Translations under genes and position numbers: made by a program
Notes under the pieces: model-generated
The model's database searches: none
Seen by the model: only the letters and a program-made list of their open reading frames with translations
Told to the model about the DNA's origin: nothing
Source of the DNA: Salinivirgaceae bacterium
GTDB lineage: Bacteria > Bacteroidota > Bacteroidia > Bacteroidales > Salinivirgaceae
Reading direction: 5' to 3'
NCBI GenBank assembly: GCA_002869335.1
Contig: PKTE01000287.1
Span: 1 to 40,291 of the forward strand
Length of the DNA: 40,291 bases
Shown here: piece by piece, positions 18,263-27,041 of the stretch
Layout of the letters: the number at the start of each line of letters is the position of its first letter
How positions within the stretch are numbered: position 1 is the stretch's first letter

Positions 18263-18724
18263 ATGATTAAGTTCCACTCAGTAGTAATTTTTGTTAAAGA
18301 TATTGAGCGTTCGAAGTTATTTTATACTGAAATTTTAGAAGAAGAGATTGAACATGATTTTGGTAAAAATATAATGTTCAAAAGTGGCCTTTCCTTATGG
18401 GAAATTGGTAAAAATCATATTATAGCTCAAAAGGTGAATACCAATAATATGGGTAACAGAATTGAACTGTATTTTGAATCTGAGCATCTGGAAACGATTT
18501 TTGAAAAACTGAAAACTGCAAACACATCTTTCTTACATGAAATTCAAGAAGAGCCATGGGGTCAAAGAACCCTTCGTTTTTTTGATATAGACAATCACCT
18601 GATCGAAATAGGAGAACCACTTCCATTTTTTATCAGAAACATGCATAACAAAGGAATGTCTATTGAAGAAATAGAAAAGAAAAGCGGTGTACCTTTAAGT
18701 ACAATCAAAAAAATATTAGAATAA
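18263..18724 (+). CDS. VOC-superfamily (glyoxalase/bleomycin-resistance fold) protein with a C-terminal helix-turn-helix-like tail
   Basis: A 153-aa protein. Residues 1-115 form a VOC domain with paired beta-alpha-beta-beta-beta units: KFHSVVIFVKDIERSKLFYTEIL opens the first, IELYFESEHLETIFEKL the second, and WGQRTLRFFDIDNHLIEIGEP closes it with a candidate metal-binding Glu. The last 30 residues, GMSIEEIEKKSGVPLSTIKKILE, read like a short helix-turn-helix, a combination seen in some family members. A role as an isomerase, dioxygenase-like enzyme or binding protein cannot be separated from sequence. Its TAA stop lies at the T run of a terminator that serves the opposite strand. Confidence 0.85.
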   Translation: MIKFHSVVIFVKDIERSKLFYTEILEEEIEHDFGKNIMFKSGLSLWEIGKNHIIAQKVNTNNMGNRIELYFESEHLETIFEKLKTANTSFLHEIQEEPWGQRTLRFFDIDNHLIEIGEPLPFFIRNMHNKGMSIEEIEKKSGVPLSTIKKILE

Positions 18725-18751
18725 AAAAGCGCCGGAGAAAATCCCCGGCGC
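18723..18751 (-). terminator. Rho-independent terminator of the GatB/YqeY gene
   Basis: On the minus strand, the 7-bp GC-only stem GCGCCGG...CCGGCGC (18729-18735 and 18745-18751), with a 9-base loop, is followed by six T. It ends the division-cluster-side transcript that includes the YqeY gene. Confidence 0.85.
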
Positions 18752-18771
18752 CGAATAAACATTTTGAAAAT

Positions 18772-19221
18772 TTATTGCAATTTCGCTTTTACAATTTCAG
18801 AAATTAGCTTACCATCTGCGCGGCCAGCCATAGCCTTATTAGCCATTCCCATTACTTTACCCATATCTTTCATAGAGGAAGCACCTATTTCAGCAATTAT
18901 CTTTTCTATTTGCCCTCTAATTTCATCCTCAGACAATGGGGCCGGCAAAAACTCACGAATCACCCCAGCCTCAAATAATTCTTTTTCAGCCAATTCAGGG
19001 CGATTTTCTTTTTTATAAATGTCCGCTGAATCTTCGCGTTGTTTCACAAGTTTTTGTAACATTTTTAGTTCAGTAGCCTCATCTATTTGATCACTACCAC
19101 CAGCTTTAGTTTTCTCTTGCAAAATAGCATTCTTTATAGCTCTAATCGCTTCAAGTTTCTCTTTATCTTTGGCCTTCATGGCCTCTTTCATCTTTTCTGT
19201 AATTATTGCTTCTAAACTCAT
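18772..19221 (-). CDS. GatB/YqeY domain-containing protein
   Basis: Cytosolic all-helical protein of 149 aa of the YqeY family, related to the tail domain of the GatB amidotransferase subunit that contacts tRNA. Family features are ITEKMKEAMKAKDKEKLEAIRAIKNAILQ at the N-terminus, KREDSADIYKKENRPELAEKE... in the middle (a charged helical pair) and the conserved MGKVMGMANKAMAGRADGK near the C-terminus. The precise function of stand-alone YqeY is not settled. It follows ftsZ in many Bacteroidota, and here only the four-helix-bundle gene separates them. A strong terminator follows. Confidence 0.92.
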   Translation of the reverse strand: MSLEAIITEKMKEAMKAKDKEKLEAIRAIKNAILQEKTKAGGSDQIDEATELKMLQKLVKQREDSADIYKKENRPELAEKELFEAGVIREFLPAPLSEDEIRGQIEKIIAEIGASSMKDMGKVMGMANKAMAGRADGKLISEIVKAKLQ

Positions 19222-19240
19222 AGTTTTTCTGTTTATTGAA

Positions 19241-19270
19241 TTCAGAATATAGAATTCAGAATTCAGAATG
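19241..19270. repeat. ATTCTGA-type tract, downstream flank of the four-helix-bundle gene
   Basis: The plus strand reads as repeated ATTCAGA units with an ATAGAATTC core. Its reverse complement contains ATTCTATATTCT, which recurs directly oriented at 19650-19661 upstream of the gene, so the two tracts form imperfect inverted flanks of the gene. Confidence 0.5.
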
Positions 19271-19275
19271 TATTA

Positions 19276-19644
19276 TTAAAGTGATTGTCTAAGCTTAGAC
19301 ATATAGCTTTCAATTAATTTACTAACCTCTTGAGCAGTATTGCTTAGTTGCTCTATTTCCCCATATCCCAGATCTCTAGCCAAAATCAAAAAATACCTTG
19401 TTTCTTCTAATGATCCTTGAGAGATATTCATAAATCTTAACTTATCCTTTATCCCCCATTTTTAAAATCCTTCAGCGATATTTGCTGCAACTGAAGCACT
19501 GGAACGCCTTATTTGAGAAGTTATCCCAAACATCTCTGCTTTAGGAAAGCTCTCGCTAAATTTATACACTTCCAATACCAATTGATGGGATTTCTGCCAA
19601 ACAATTAAATCTTCAAATGATTTCGCTGTTTTTTGAACTTGCAT
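19276..19644 (-). pseudogene. Four-helix-bundle (S23/TIGR02436) protein gene with an in-frame TAA
   Basis: One 123-codon frame runs from ATG 19644 to TAA 19276-19278, interrupted by TAA at 19462-19464 (codon 61). Before the stop: SFEDLIVWQKSHQLVLEVYK and SSASVAANIAEGF, the family hallmarks. After it, in frame: KWGIKDKLRFMNISQGSLEE and LILARDLGYGEIE, again diagnostic. Total length is normal for the family, whose members are small bundles of four helices, some encoded in rRNA intervening sequences and some related to the Avd accessory protein of diversity-generating retroelements. No such retroelement is seen here. The expected residue at the stop is Lys/Arg-like. It sits between ftsZ and the YqeY gene and is flanked by ATTCTGA-type repeats, so it looks like an insertion into the usual gene order. 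Confidence 0.85.
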
Positions 19645-19649
19645 TACAA

Positions 19650-19679
19650 ATTCTATATTCTTAATTCTGGATTCTGACT
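19650..19679. repeat. ATTCTGA-type tract, upstream flank of the four-helix-bundle gene
   Basis: Units ATTCTATATTCT, AATTCTGG and ATTCTGACTTCT follow one another. The first 12 bases are the inverted counterpart of the tract at 19241-19270. Similar sequence recurs at 27030-27083 in the ftsW-murD gap. Confidence 0.5.
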
Positions 19680-19733
19680 TCTAACATATTATACCCTCTC
19701 TTTACTCAGTCCTCAAAGCTCAATCCTCAGATT

Positions 19734-21155
19734 CTAATCCACATTCTTATTCAAATATGAATTATCGGGGTTGATACTTGGTCCATCTTCATCATCACTC
19801 AAAGTATATTTTGATACCTCATCACTATCATCTGACGGATTACTGGCCAACTTTGTCTTACGACGAAGATATGCTGGTACTGACTCCAATTCTTCCAATT
19901 TTTTACCATCCCAACGAGGACTCTCTTCTACCTTAGTTGTTTGATTAGTTTGTGGTTTAAACAATCCACCATTATCATTTGAATCTGGCTGTGGAACGAA
20001 TGGCGTTTCATCAACATCGGAAGGTGGAATAGGATCGTCAAGTGTTAAAATATGCTCCTCTACATCTGTCTTTTCCTCAATTTTATCTTCAATTTCTTCC
20101 GTTGGCTCGTCTTCAGGATCAGCTTTTAAAACGACTTTTTCAACCTGCGCAGCTCTTTTAGCATATATTTCAGGAATTACGTCTGTATCAAAACCGGTAG
20201 CAATAACAGTAACTGCAACTTTATCACCTAATTGTGGATCTGAACTTAATCCCCAAATTACATCTGCATTTTGCCCGGCTTCATCCTGGGCAAAGTCTGT
20301 AATTTGACCTATTTCATCCATTGTAACTTCATCAGTACCAGAGGTAATATGAAGTAACATATTTTTAGAACCGTGGATATCATTATTATTCAACAATGGC
20401 GATGTCAAAGCCTTTTCAATAGCTTTTACTGCTCTGCCTTCTCCTTCTGCAGTGGATCTACCCATCAAGGCTACGCCACTATTATGCATTACAGTATAAA
20501 CATCTTCAAAATCAACATTTACTACACCTTCGACAGTTATAATCTCAGCAATTCCTTTGGCAGCTGTGGTTAAAATATCATCAGCATGACTAAATGCTTT
20601 TAAGGCAGAAGAGTCACCATAAATCTCTCGTAGCTTCTCATTATTAATTACAAGTAACGAATCTACGTGCTCTTTCATGCGCTCAATTCCTTCTATGGCC
20701 TGATTAATTCGGCGCTTTCCTTCAAATAAGAAAGGAATGGTTACAATACCAATTGTGAGTATTCCTTTTTTCTGTGCTTCTTCAGCAATAACAGGAGCAG
20801 CACCAGTACCAGTACCACCTCCCATACCAGCTGTAATAAATACCATTTTTGTATTAGCTCCAAGCACTTCATCTACTTGTTCCAGGCTTTCAATAGCAGC
20901 TTGTCGTCCTTTTTCAGGTTTACTTCCAGCTCCTCTGCCTCCTGTCAAACTCTCTCCTAACTGTACTTTAACAGGCACAGGACTTTTGGCTAAATCTTGT
21001 GCATCTGTATTACACACCACAAAATCTACTTCGTTAATGCCTTGCTCGTACATGTAATTTACAGCATTACCTCCACCTCCTCCTACTCCAATTACCTTAA
21101 TAATTGAAGATCTGTTTTGTGGCAAATCAAATTGCATTAAGTTTTCTTCGCTCAT
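19734..21155 (-). CDS. ftsZ: Cell division protein FtsZ
   Basis: Tubulin-like GTPase of 473 aa that polymerises into the Z-ring at midcell. The GTP-binding N-terminal domain has GVGGGGGNAVNYM (about residue 22), the tubulin signature GGGTGTGAAPVIAE (about 112) and NVDFEDVYTVM; the C-terminal domain follows to about residue 335. Then comes a long acidic linker of roughly 100 residues (PTEEIEDKIEEKTDVEE...) and the partner-binding peptide SVPAYLRRK, followed by about 40 more acidic residues, an extended C-terminus common in Bacteroidota. It is the last division gene of the cluster, starting 20 bases after ftsA, and ends in TAG. Confidence 0.98.
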   Translation of the reverse strand: MSEENLMQFDLPQNRSSIIKVIGVGGGGGNAVNYMYEQGINEVDFVVCNTDAQDLAKSPVPVKVQLGESLTGGRGAGSKPEKGRQAAIESLEQVDEVLGANTKMVFITAGMGGGTGTGAAPVIAEEAQKKGILTIGIVTIPFLFEGKRRINQAIEGIERMKEHVDSLLVINNEKLREIYGDSSALKAFSHADDILTTAAKGIAEIITVEGVVNVDFEDVYTVMHNSGVALMGRSTAEGEGRAVKAIEKALTSPLLNNNDIHGSKNMLLHITSGTDEVTMDEIGQITDFAQDEAGQNADVIWGLSSDPQLGDKVAVTVIATGFDTDVIPEIYAKRAAQVEKVVLKADPEDEPTEEIEDKIEEKTDVEEHILTLDDPIPPSDVDETPFVPQPDSNDNGGLFKPQTNQTTKVEESPRWDGKKLEELESVPAYLRRKTKLASNPSDDSDEVSKYTLSDDEDGPSINPDNSYLNKNVD

Positions 21156-21175
21156 ATACCTGAGTTTTTCTATTT

Positions 21176-22516
21176 CTACATTTGCGTATCATCAAGATCA
21201 AATAGGTCGCCCCAAAGCTTACCTACCGTGTTTTTAAACTTACTTGGCTTTTTATCTTTTCTCTTCAAATCCTCTTCAATTGCTTCTGGAGCTTCAGCAA
21301 CATCCTCTTCTTCAACTTCAGTTTCAAATTCAAATGGACGTTCAGTTACTTCTTTTGCGCTATTAGTATCTTTATACCCTTCTATAATTAAACCAATTGC
21401 AGTGGCTAATGTAGGGTCGTGCACAGTATCTTTTGAATCTCCGGTAGCTGCAACTCTTGGCTTACCAATCCTTGTCAACTGACCCGTTTTATATGCCATA
21501 AGTTGTGGCAAGTTCTCAAGCATTGCGCCACCACCAGTAACAACAATACCAGCTCCTAGCTTTCCACGAAGGTCGTTAGAATCAAGTTGATAAACTACAT
21601 GTTCAATAATCTCCTCCATTCGAGCCTGAATAATTCCAGCTAAATGCACAAAAGAAATCTCTTTATGAGGCATACCATTAATTCCCGGAATTTTCACCAC
21701 TTTATTCTTATCACTGCTGTTTACAAGAGCTCGTCCAAATTCCTTTTTAAGTCTTTCAGCGTAACGCAATACAATATTACATCCTTGCTTAATATCGTTT
21801 GTTACTGAAAACCCTCCTAAGGGCACTACAGCTGTGTGTACAATTCTTTTATCGCGATATACAGCTAAATCAGTTGTTCCACCACCTATATCAATCATAG
21901 CTACTCCAGCTTCAAGCTCATCTTCACTTAAAACTGCACTAGAAGAAGCCAGTGGCTCCATGATCAATTTTTTAACTTTAATGCCGACACGGGTAACACA
22001 TTTTTTAATGTTATTGGCAGCACTTATTTTTCCTATAACCACATGGAAATTACCTTCTAAACGTTTACCAGCTACTCCAACAGGATTCTCTACTCCTTGC
22101 GCATCATCAACGGTATAACCTTGAGGTAAAACATGGATAATTTCTTCACCCATATCCACAGCAGTATTATACATCTGATCAACCAGTTCTTTTGTATGTG
22201 CAGATGTAATCTCCTCTTCATCAGAACCTAACTGTATATATCCACTGGTACGCTGAGAACGTATGTGTGCGCCGGCGATACCTACAAAAGCCTCCTTAAT
22301 CTTCATCCCTGCCTTTTCTTCGGCTTCAGATACAGCTGACTGAATACTCTGCACGGTTTCTTCAATATTTAACACCTCTCCTCTTCTAACGCCCTTGGAA
22401 TCATGTCTTCCCAGGCCAAGAATTTCAAATTTTCCACTATCGGTTTTTCTTCCAATGATTGCTATAATCTTGGTTGTACCGATGTCAATTGCTGATATAA
22501 TACTATTCATTGCCAT
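21176..22516 (-). CDS. ftsA: Cell division protein FtsA
   Basis: Actin-like ATPase of 446 aa that tethers FtsZ to the cytoplasmic membrane. It shows the phosphate-1 motif AIDIGTTKIIAIIG at residue 9, the SHS2/1C region (GIAGAHIRSQRTSGYIQL), the phosphate-2 motif MIDIGGGTTDLAVY near residue 210 and the adenosine motif GIVVTGGGAMLENL. The C-terminus has an acidic linker (EVEEEDVAEAPEAIEED) and a basic amphipathic end (FKNTVGKLWGDLFDL) suited to membrane binding. It lies between ftsQ and ftsZ, with gaps of 9 and 20 bases, and ends in TAG. Confidence 0.97.
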   Translation of the reverse strand: MAMNSIISAIDIGTTKIIAIIGRKTDSGKFEILGLGRHDSKGVRRGEVLNIEETVQSIQSAVSEAEEKAGMKIKEAFVGIAGAHIRSQRTSGYIQLGSDEEEITSAHTKELVDQMYNTAVDMGEEIIHVLPQGYTVDDAQGVENPVGVAGKRLEGNFHVVIGKISAANNIKKCVTRVGIKVKKLIMEPLASSSAVLSEDELEAGVAMIDIGGGTTDLAVYRDKRIVHTAVVPLGGFSVTNDIKQGCNIVLRYAERLKKEFGRALVNSSDKNKVVKIPGINGMPHKEISFVHLAGIIQARMEEIIEHVVYQLDSNDLRGKLGAGIVVTGGGAMLENLPQLMAYKTGQLTRIGKPRVAATGDSKDTVHDPTLATAIGLIIEGYKDTNSAKEVTERPFEFETEVEEEDVAEAPEAIEEDLKRKDKKPSKFKNTVGKLWGDLFDLDDTQM

Positions 22517-22525
22517 TATTTATAA

Positions 22526-23317
22526 CTATCTTTTTGTACAAACAACCTGATTTTTATATTTAAGATTGACCCGGCTGTATTTATTCCAGCCTAAGTTACT
22601 AAAACCTTTATAATATATTACTTTGAGTTTTAAAAATTTATTCAACATTCCATCAACAGTTCCAAAGTCGATTACATGAGTTCCTACTTTAGGAATCAAT
22701 TCAAATTCGCCTTTGTTCACATACATTTGATCTATTTGTCTTTTCAAGAGACTATCATTATAAATAAATGATGCCATCTTATAGATATCATCAATCATCA
22801 CATTTTCCGCTCCCTGGCTCTGCACAATAGAATCAACGGTTACTTTTGATGTTAATGTGCTTTTATAATAAATATCTCCTGAAACAACCAATACGCGACT
22901 GGTAAAGTTGGGCGACATGGGTAAAATATAACCATCTTCACTTAAATAAAAAGATTGTCCCATTTTGTTCACGATTCTTGCAATTGGATTGCGCTGTGAA
23001 ATATTAATATAAAAACTACCATCAACTGTTGACCAAACCTGGGCATTCGAGATCATGGGCATGTTATTGAGTAACATCTCTTCTACTTTTCCATCAGGAA
23101 TGTCATCTATTGGATACCCCCACAATTTCACTTCCATAGTCTTCAATAAATTCACCACATCTTCTGATTTAATGAACTTATATTTTATGCTATCCTGAAT
23201 ATCAACTTTAACATTTTCGCACAACACACTGCTCATTTTGCTTTCTACAAAGCTTAAAGTTATAAGCATGTAAAGCAAAATGCCCAAAAATGTGATATGT
23301 TGTCTAATAAATTTCAA
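22526..23317 (-). CDS. ftsQ: Cell division protein FtsQ
   Basis: Bitopic division protein of 263 aa that bridges early and late divisome components. A short basic N-terminus precedes one membrane helix (ITFLGILLYMLITLSFV), then a POTRA-like domain (residues about 30-110, with YKFIKSEDVVNLL and MPMISNAQVWSTVDGSFYINISQRNPIA) and a beta domain to the end. The start shown is TTG, because it keeps the basic residues before the helix and lies 3 bases after murC; the first ATG in frame (23269) would cut through the membrane helix. Sequence is less conserved than its neighbours, as is normal for FtsQ. Ends in TAG. Confidence 0.9.
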   Translation of the reverse strand: MKFIRQHITFLGILLYMLITLSFVESKMSSVLCENVKVDIQDSIKYKFIKSEDVVNLLKTMEVKLWGYPIDDIPDGKVEEMLLNNMPMISNAQVWSTVDGSFYINISQRNPIARIVNKMGQSFYLSEDGYILPMSPNFTSRVLVVSGDIYYKSTLTSKVTVDSIVQSQGAENVMIDDIYKMASFIYNDSLLKRQIDQMYVNKGEFELIPKVGTHVIDFGTVDGMLNKFLKLKVIYYKGFSNLGWNKYSRVNLKYKNQVVCTKR

Positions 23318-23320
23318 CTT

Positions 23321-24679
23321 TTATATCTCTTTTTCAATTTGAGGAACCAACGTACTAATATCGCCGGCACCCATGGTTACCAATAATTCTAACTTACTGT
23401 CTTTTAACCTATCAACCAAATCATTCATCTCAACCAGTTCTACCTTAGCCTGATCAACTTCATCAGCAATAAGCTTAGAAGTTACACCTTCCATTGGAAG
23501 TTCTCTGGCAGGATATATTGGCAATAAAAATACTTTATCTGCCAAATTTAATGCTGTGCCAAACCCCTCATAAAAATCTTTAGTGCGGCTATATAAATGA
23601 GGTTGAAATACAGCTGTAATTTCTTTTCCAGGAAAAGCCATTTTTGCAGATTCAAGACAAGCTTTGATTTCTGTAGGATGATGAGCATAGTCGTCAATGA
23701 AAATTATGCTATCGTTTCTACGCAATTGAAAACGACGCTCCACACCTTTTAAGGTTGCAACTCCTTGCTGTAAGTCACTTTTATCTATTCCGGCCTCTAA
23801 AGCTAATGCTGCGGCAGCTATTACATTTTCAAAATTATAGCTTCCTGCCATATTCAATATAACTCTATCAATGCGTTCATCTTTAGCAATTAGATCAAAC
23901 ACATATCTTCCATTTTCATACTCAACATGCTCCGGATAATAATCTGCCTCAGAAACAGCACTATATGTTAATTTCAAACCATTAGACTGCAATAAGTGAG
24001 CAGCATCCTTTTTCACGATAACCGGACCATTATTTGCATATGTTTTATTAGCAAAATCCTGAAATGCTTCCTTCACAGCATCAAAATCACCATAAATATC
24101 CAAGTGGTCAGGCTCAATACTACTAATGAGAGCTAGAGATGGATCAAGTTGCAAGAAGGAGCGATCATATTCATCCGCCTCCACAACAGTATAGCTGGCT
24201 TTTTCGTGAAAAAGTAAATTGGTGCTGTAATTACCTGAAATTCCTCCCAAAAATGCATTACACTTCAAACTACTTTGATATAGAATATGAGCTAAATAGG
24301 TTGAAATACTGGTCTTTCCATGTGTTCCTGCTACTCCTATAGCCTTATGCTCACGGGTTAATTTACCAAGCAACTGAGCACGTTTAACTATCTCAAAATC
24401 ATTTTGTGTAAACCAATTTAACATACTATGACTTTGAGGTACAGCAGGAGTATAAACCACTAATGTATTTTCGCTTATCTGAAATGATTCTGGAATCAAT
24501 GAAATATCATCCTTATAAACAATCGGGATGCCCTCTTTCTCAAGTTTTTGAGTTAATTCTGACCTGGTAAGATCATATCCTGCCACTTGATATTTCATAA
24601 AATTGAAATACCTGGCCAAAGAGCTCATTCCAATGCCTCCTATACCGACAAAATAGATATTTTGTTTTGCTTTAAACAT
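23321..24679 (-). CDS. murC: UDP-N-acetylmuramate--L-alanine ligase MurC
   Basis: Cytosolic ATP-dependent ligase of 452 aa that adds L-alanine to UDP-MurNAc, the first step in building the peptidoglycan stem peptide. The N-terminal UDP-binding domain carries GIGGIGMSSLARYF; the central domain carries the ATP loop GVAGTHGKTSISTYL (about 115) and EADEYDRSFL; the Mur-ligase C-terminal domain includes DDYAHHPTEI and FQPHLYSRTKDF. All are MurC hallmarks. The start overlaps the end of murG by 8 bases, which points to coupled translation. Confidence 0.98.
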   Translation of the reverse strand: MFKAKQNIYFVGIGGIGMSSLARYFNFMKYQVAGYDLTRSELTQKLEKEGIPIVYKDDISLIPESFQISENTLVVYTPAVPQSHSMLNWFTQNDFEIVKRAQLLGKLTREHKAIGVAGTHGKTSISTYLAHILYQSSLKCNAFLGGISGNYSTNLLFHEKASYTVVEADEYDRSFLQLDPSLALISSIEPDHLDIYGDFDAVKEAFQDFANKTYANNGPVIVKKDAAHLLQSNGLKLTYSAVSEADYYPEHVEYENGRYVFDLIAKDERIDRVILNMAGSYNFENVIAAAALALEAGIDKSDLQQGVATLKGVERRFQLRRNDSIIFIDDYAHHPTEIKACLESAKMAFPGKEITAVFQPHLYSRTKDFYEGFGTALNLADKVFLLPIYPARELPMEGVTSKLIADEVDQAKVELVEMNDLVDRLKDSKLELLVTMGAGDISTLVPQIEKEI

Positions 24680-25781
24680 TTACACCAGCCAGTTTTAATA
24701 TTTCTTTTGCAATTACTTCATCTGCATTTGTTTTAGCAAATTGTTTCATTTCCGCTACCATTTTTTGCTGAGATGAAGTATCGTTTAATATCTTATCTAA
24801 TTCACTAGTCAATTTCTCCTTTGCATCTTTATCAGGTAATAAAATTGCCGCACCACGATCTGACAATGCTCGTGCGTTATGCGTTTGGTGATCTTCTGCC
24901 ACATTAGGGCTTGGTACCAAAATCGAAGGTTTCCCAATTGCACTAAGCTCAGAAATAGTGCCTGCTCCTGCTCGTGCAATTACAACATCAGCACAGGCAT
25001 AAGCTGCATTCATATTATCAATAAATTTAGAAAGGTGTATATAATCATTTATCTGAAACCCAAGGCGACTTGTAAACTCTTTAAAATAGAGGCTACCACA
25101 TTGCCACAATAGTTGAATATTATTTTCTTCAAAATACTTTAAATTATGATAAATATCCTCATTTAATGATCGTGCGCCTAAACTACCTCCGGTTATAAAA
25201 ACCACTTTTTTATTTGAATCAAAAACAAAATCGTTGCAAGGTTCTTTTTCATTATCGGGGTTTTCAAGAAGTGATGCTCTAATAGGATTCCCTGTAAATA
25301 TAATTTTCTCCTTAGGGAAGAATTTCTCCATATTATCATAGGCAACACAAATCTTACTGGCCTTTTTAGCTAGCAGCTTATTTGTAATACAAGCATAACT
25401 ATTTTGCTCTTGCAATACATAAGGCACTTTTCGTTTTCCTGCAGCACGCAAAACAGGACCACTTGCAAATCCTCCAAAACCGGCAGCTACGTCAGGTTCA
25501 AATTCTCTCACAATTCGTTTTGCTCGTCTCATTGCCTTTAAAAGCTTTTTGAAGAAGGTAAACATCTTTAATGATGGTTTACGAGGAAACCCCATTACAG
25601 GTAAACCGGTAATTGGATAGCCTGCTGCAGGTACTTTTTGCATTTCCATTTTACCTTCAGCACCTACAAATTTGATTTCAATATCCTGATGCAATTCTTT
25701 CAATTTATTGGCAACTGCCAATGCAGTAAAGATATGCCCACCGGTACCACCGGCACTAATAATCACTTTGATCTTCTTCAT
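24672..25781 (-). CDS. murG: UDP-GlcNAc:lipid I N-acetylglucosaminyltransferase MurG
   Basis: Peripheral membrane glycosyltransferase (GT28) of 369 aa that converts lipid I to lipid II on the cytoplasmic face. The N-terminal motif is IISAGGTGGHIFTALAVA, followed by the second glycine-rich loop GFGGFASGPVLRAAG and, in the C-terminal domain, TGGSLGARSLN and the UDP-GlcNAc-binding ARAGAGTISELSAIGKPSILVPSP. I place the start at ATG 25781 (MKKIKVIISAGG); the frame is open to a TTG at 25802, but this adds only seven residues and deepens the overlap. Even so, murG overlaps the 3' end of ftsW by 26 bases. Confidence 0.97.
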   Translation of the reverse strand: MKKIKVIISAGGTGGHIFTALAVANKLKELHQDIEIKFVGAEGKMEMQKVPAAGYPITGLPVMGFPRKPSLKMFTFFKKLLKAMRRAKRIVREFEPDVAAGFGGFASGPVLRAAGKRKVPYVLQEQNSYACITNKLLAKKASKICVAYDNMEKFFPKEKIIFTGNPIRASLLENPDNEKEPCNDFVFDSNKKVVFITGGSLGARSLNEDIYHNLKYFEENNIQLLWQCGSLYFKEFTSRLGFQINDYIHLSKFIDNMNAAYACADVVIARAGAGTISELSAIGKPSILVPSPNVAEDHQTHNARALSDRGAAILLPDKDAKEKLTSELDKILNDTSSQQKMVAEMKQFAKTNADEVIAKEILKLAGVNV

Positions 25782-26955
25782 AAACTTCCTCGCTTTCTTC
25801 AATAATTGGTTCTGGCGCTTTCTTTTTCTCTTTTTTCAAACTTCTGCTCACACTCAAAATCACACCCATCTGTATACTCGAAATAAGCATTGATGTTCCT
25901 CCCATACTTACAAACGGTAAAGTTTGACCTGTTACAGGAAGCAAACCTACACTCACACCCATGTGAACAAAGGCCTGAATAACCATAAGAATCATCATCC
26001 CTGCCACCAGCAGGGCGGGCCCAACACGATTGCATTTCTTTACAATTGCCGCCGTTCGATAAAATAGTATTAGAAATAAGAAAATGAGTACCAAAGCTCC
26101 AATGATTCCCATTTCTTCAATAATAATTGCAAAAATAAAGTCTGAATAAGGGTGAGGTAAAATATTACGTTGAACACTGTGACCCAAACCTTTTCCGAAA
26201 ATCCCACCGCTGGCAATGGCAATTTTAGCCTGATCCGATTGAAAGTTCTCCCCCTCTTCGCCACTGACAAAATTCTCAATCCTACTTTTCCATGTACCAA
26301 CACGACTTTCGCTATTGGAAAGCATAGCAACCATTACAAAAAATGCAATTCCAATAACTCCAACACCCATCAAACCGAGCAAATACTTAATTTTAACTCG
26401 ACCAATATACATTAACACTAACGCACTCATAAACAATAACCCGGCTGTTGAAAAGTCAGCTGGAAAAATCAATGCGCACACCACTGCAACCGGCAATATT
26501 AAGCGACCAAATCCCTTTTTCAAATCATCTATTACTTGTTGTCTTGAAGCCATCAATGCTGCTAAATACATCATTAAGGCCAGTTTGGCAAAGTCAGAAG
26601 TCTGGAAGGATAAGTTAATTAAAGGCACTGTGATCCAACGACTTGCCTCATTCAAACGCATACCACCTACCATAGTATAAAGCAACAGTGGTATAGCTAT
26701 ATAGAAAAACAATTTTGATAATTTCAACAGACGTGTGTACCTGATCATATGCACCAAATACATCACACCCAAACTCATTAACATAAATACAAAATGCCGC
26801 ATCAAAAAATACTGTGTATTACCCCCAAAACGCTTATAAGCTAGCGTTCCGGTTGAGCTATACACAGCCAATAAAGAGAATATACCGAGAATAAAAACGA
26901 TAATCCAAATTCCTCGGTCTCCTTGTAATATGTCAAATATTCCCTTTCTCTTCAT
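25756..26955 (-). CDS. ftsW: Peptidoglycan polymerase / SEDS protein FtsW
   Basis: Polytopic SEDS-family protein of about 399 aa that polymerises septal glycan strands with its partner FtsI. About ten membrane helices are visible from GIWIIVFILGIFSLLAVYSSTGTLA onward. Conserved SEDS segments include WITVPLINLSFQTSDFAKLALMMYLA (with the Gln-Pro type region altered to FQTSDF), GKGLGHSVQRNILPHPYSDFIFAIIIEEMG and GQTLPFVSMGGTSML. The start is taken as ATG 26955 (MKRKGIFDILQGDRG); a GTG at 26970 is also in frame. The cytosolic tail is highly acidic (EPIIEESEEVYEEDQ) and is encoded by the part that overlaps murG. Ends in TAG. Confidence 0.95.
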   Translation of the reverse strand: MKRKGIFDILQGDRGIWIIVFILGIFSLLAVYSSTGTLAYKRFGGNTQYFLMRHFVFMLMSLGVMYLVHMIRYTRLLKLSKLFFYIAIPLLLYTMVGGMRLNEASRWITVPLINLSFQTSDFAKLALMMYLAALMASRQQVIDDLKKGFGRLILPVAVVCALIFPADFSTAGLLFMSALVLMYIGRVKIKYLLGLMGVGVIGIAFFVMVAMLSNSESRVGTWKSRIENFVSGEEGENFQSDQAKIAIASGGIFGKGLGHSVQRNILPHPYSDFIFAIIIEEMGIIGALVLIFLFLILFYRTAAIVKKCNRVGPALLVAGMMILMVIQAFVHMGVSVGLLPVTGQTLPFVSMGGTSMLISSIQMGVILSVSRSLKKEKKKAPEPIIEESEEVYEEDQSDY

Positions 26956-27041
26956 CTTTTTCAATCTCACTAAAAGTTTATTCTTTAATATATGTTTTAA
27001 CTTTTTTTAGTTTTAAATAAGCTTTATCATTCTGAGAATTC

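Noticed and set aside
19276-19644. Diversity-generating retroelement (the four-helix-bundle protein as Avd)
   Set aside because: No reverse transcriptase, template repeat or variable repeat is present in the window.
25799-26415. Additional short ORFs within ftsW on both strands
   Set aside because: They lie wholly inside the conserved ftsW frame, have no recognisable domain and look like chance open frames.
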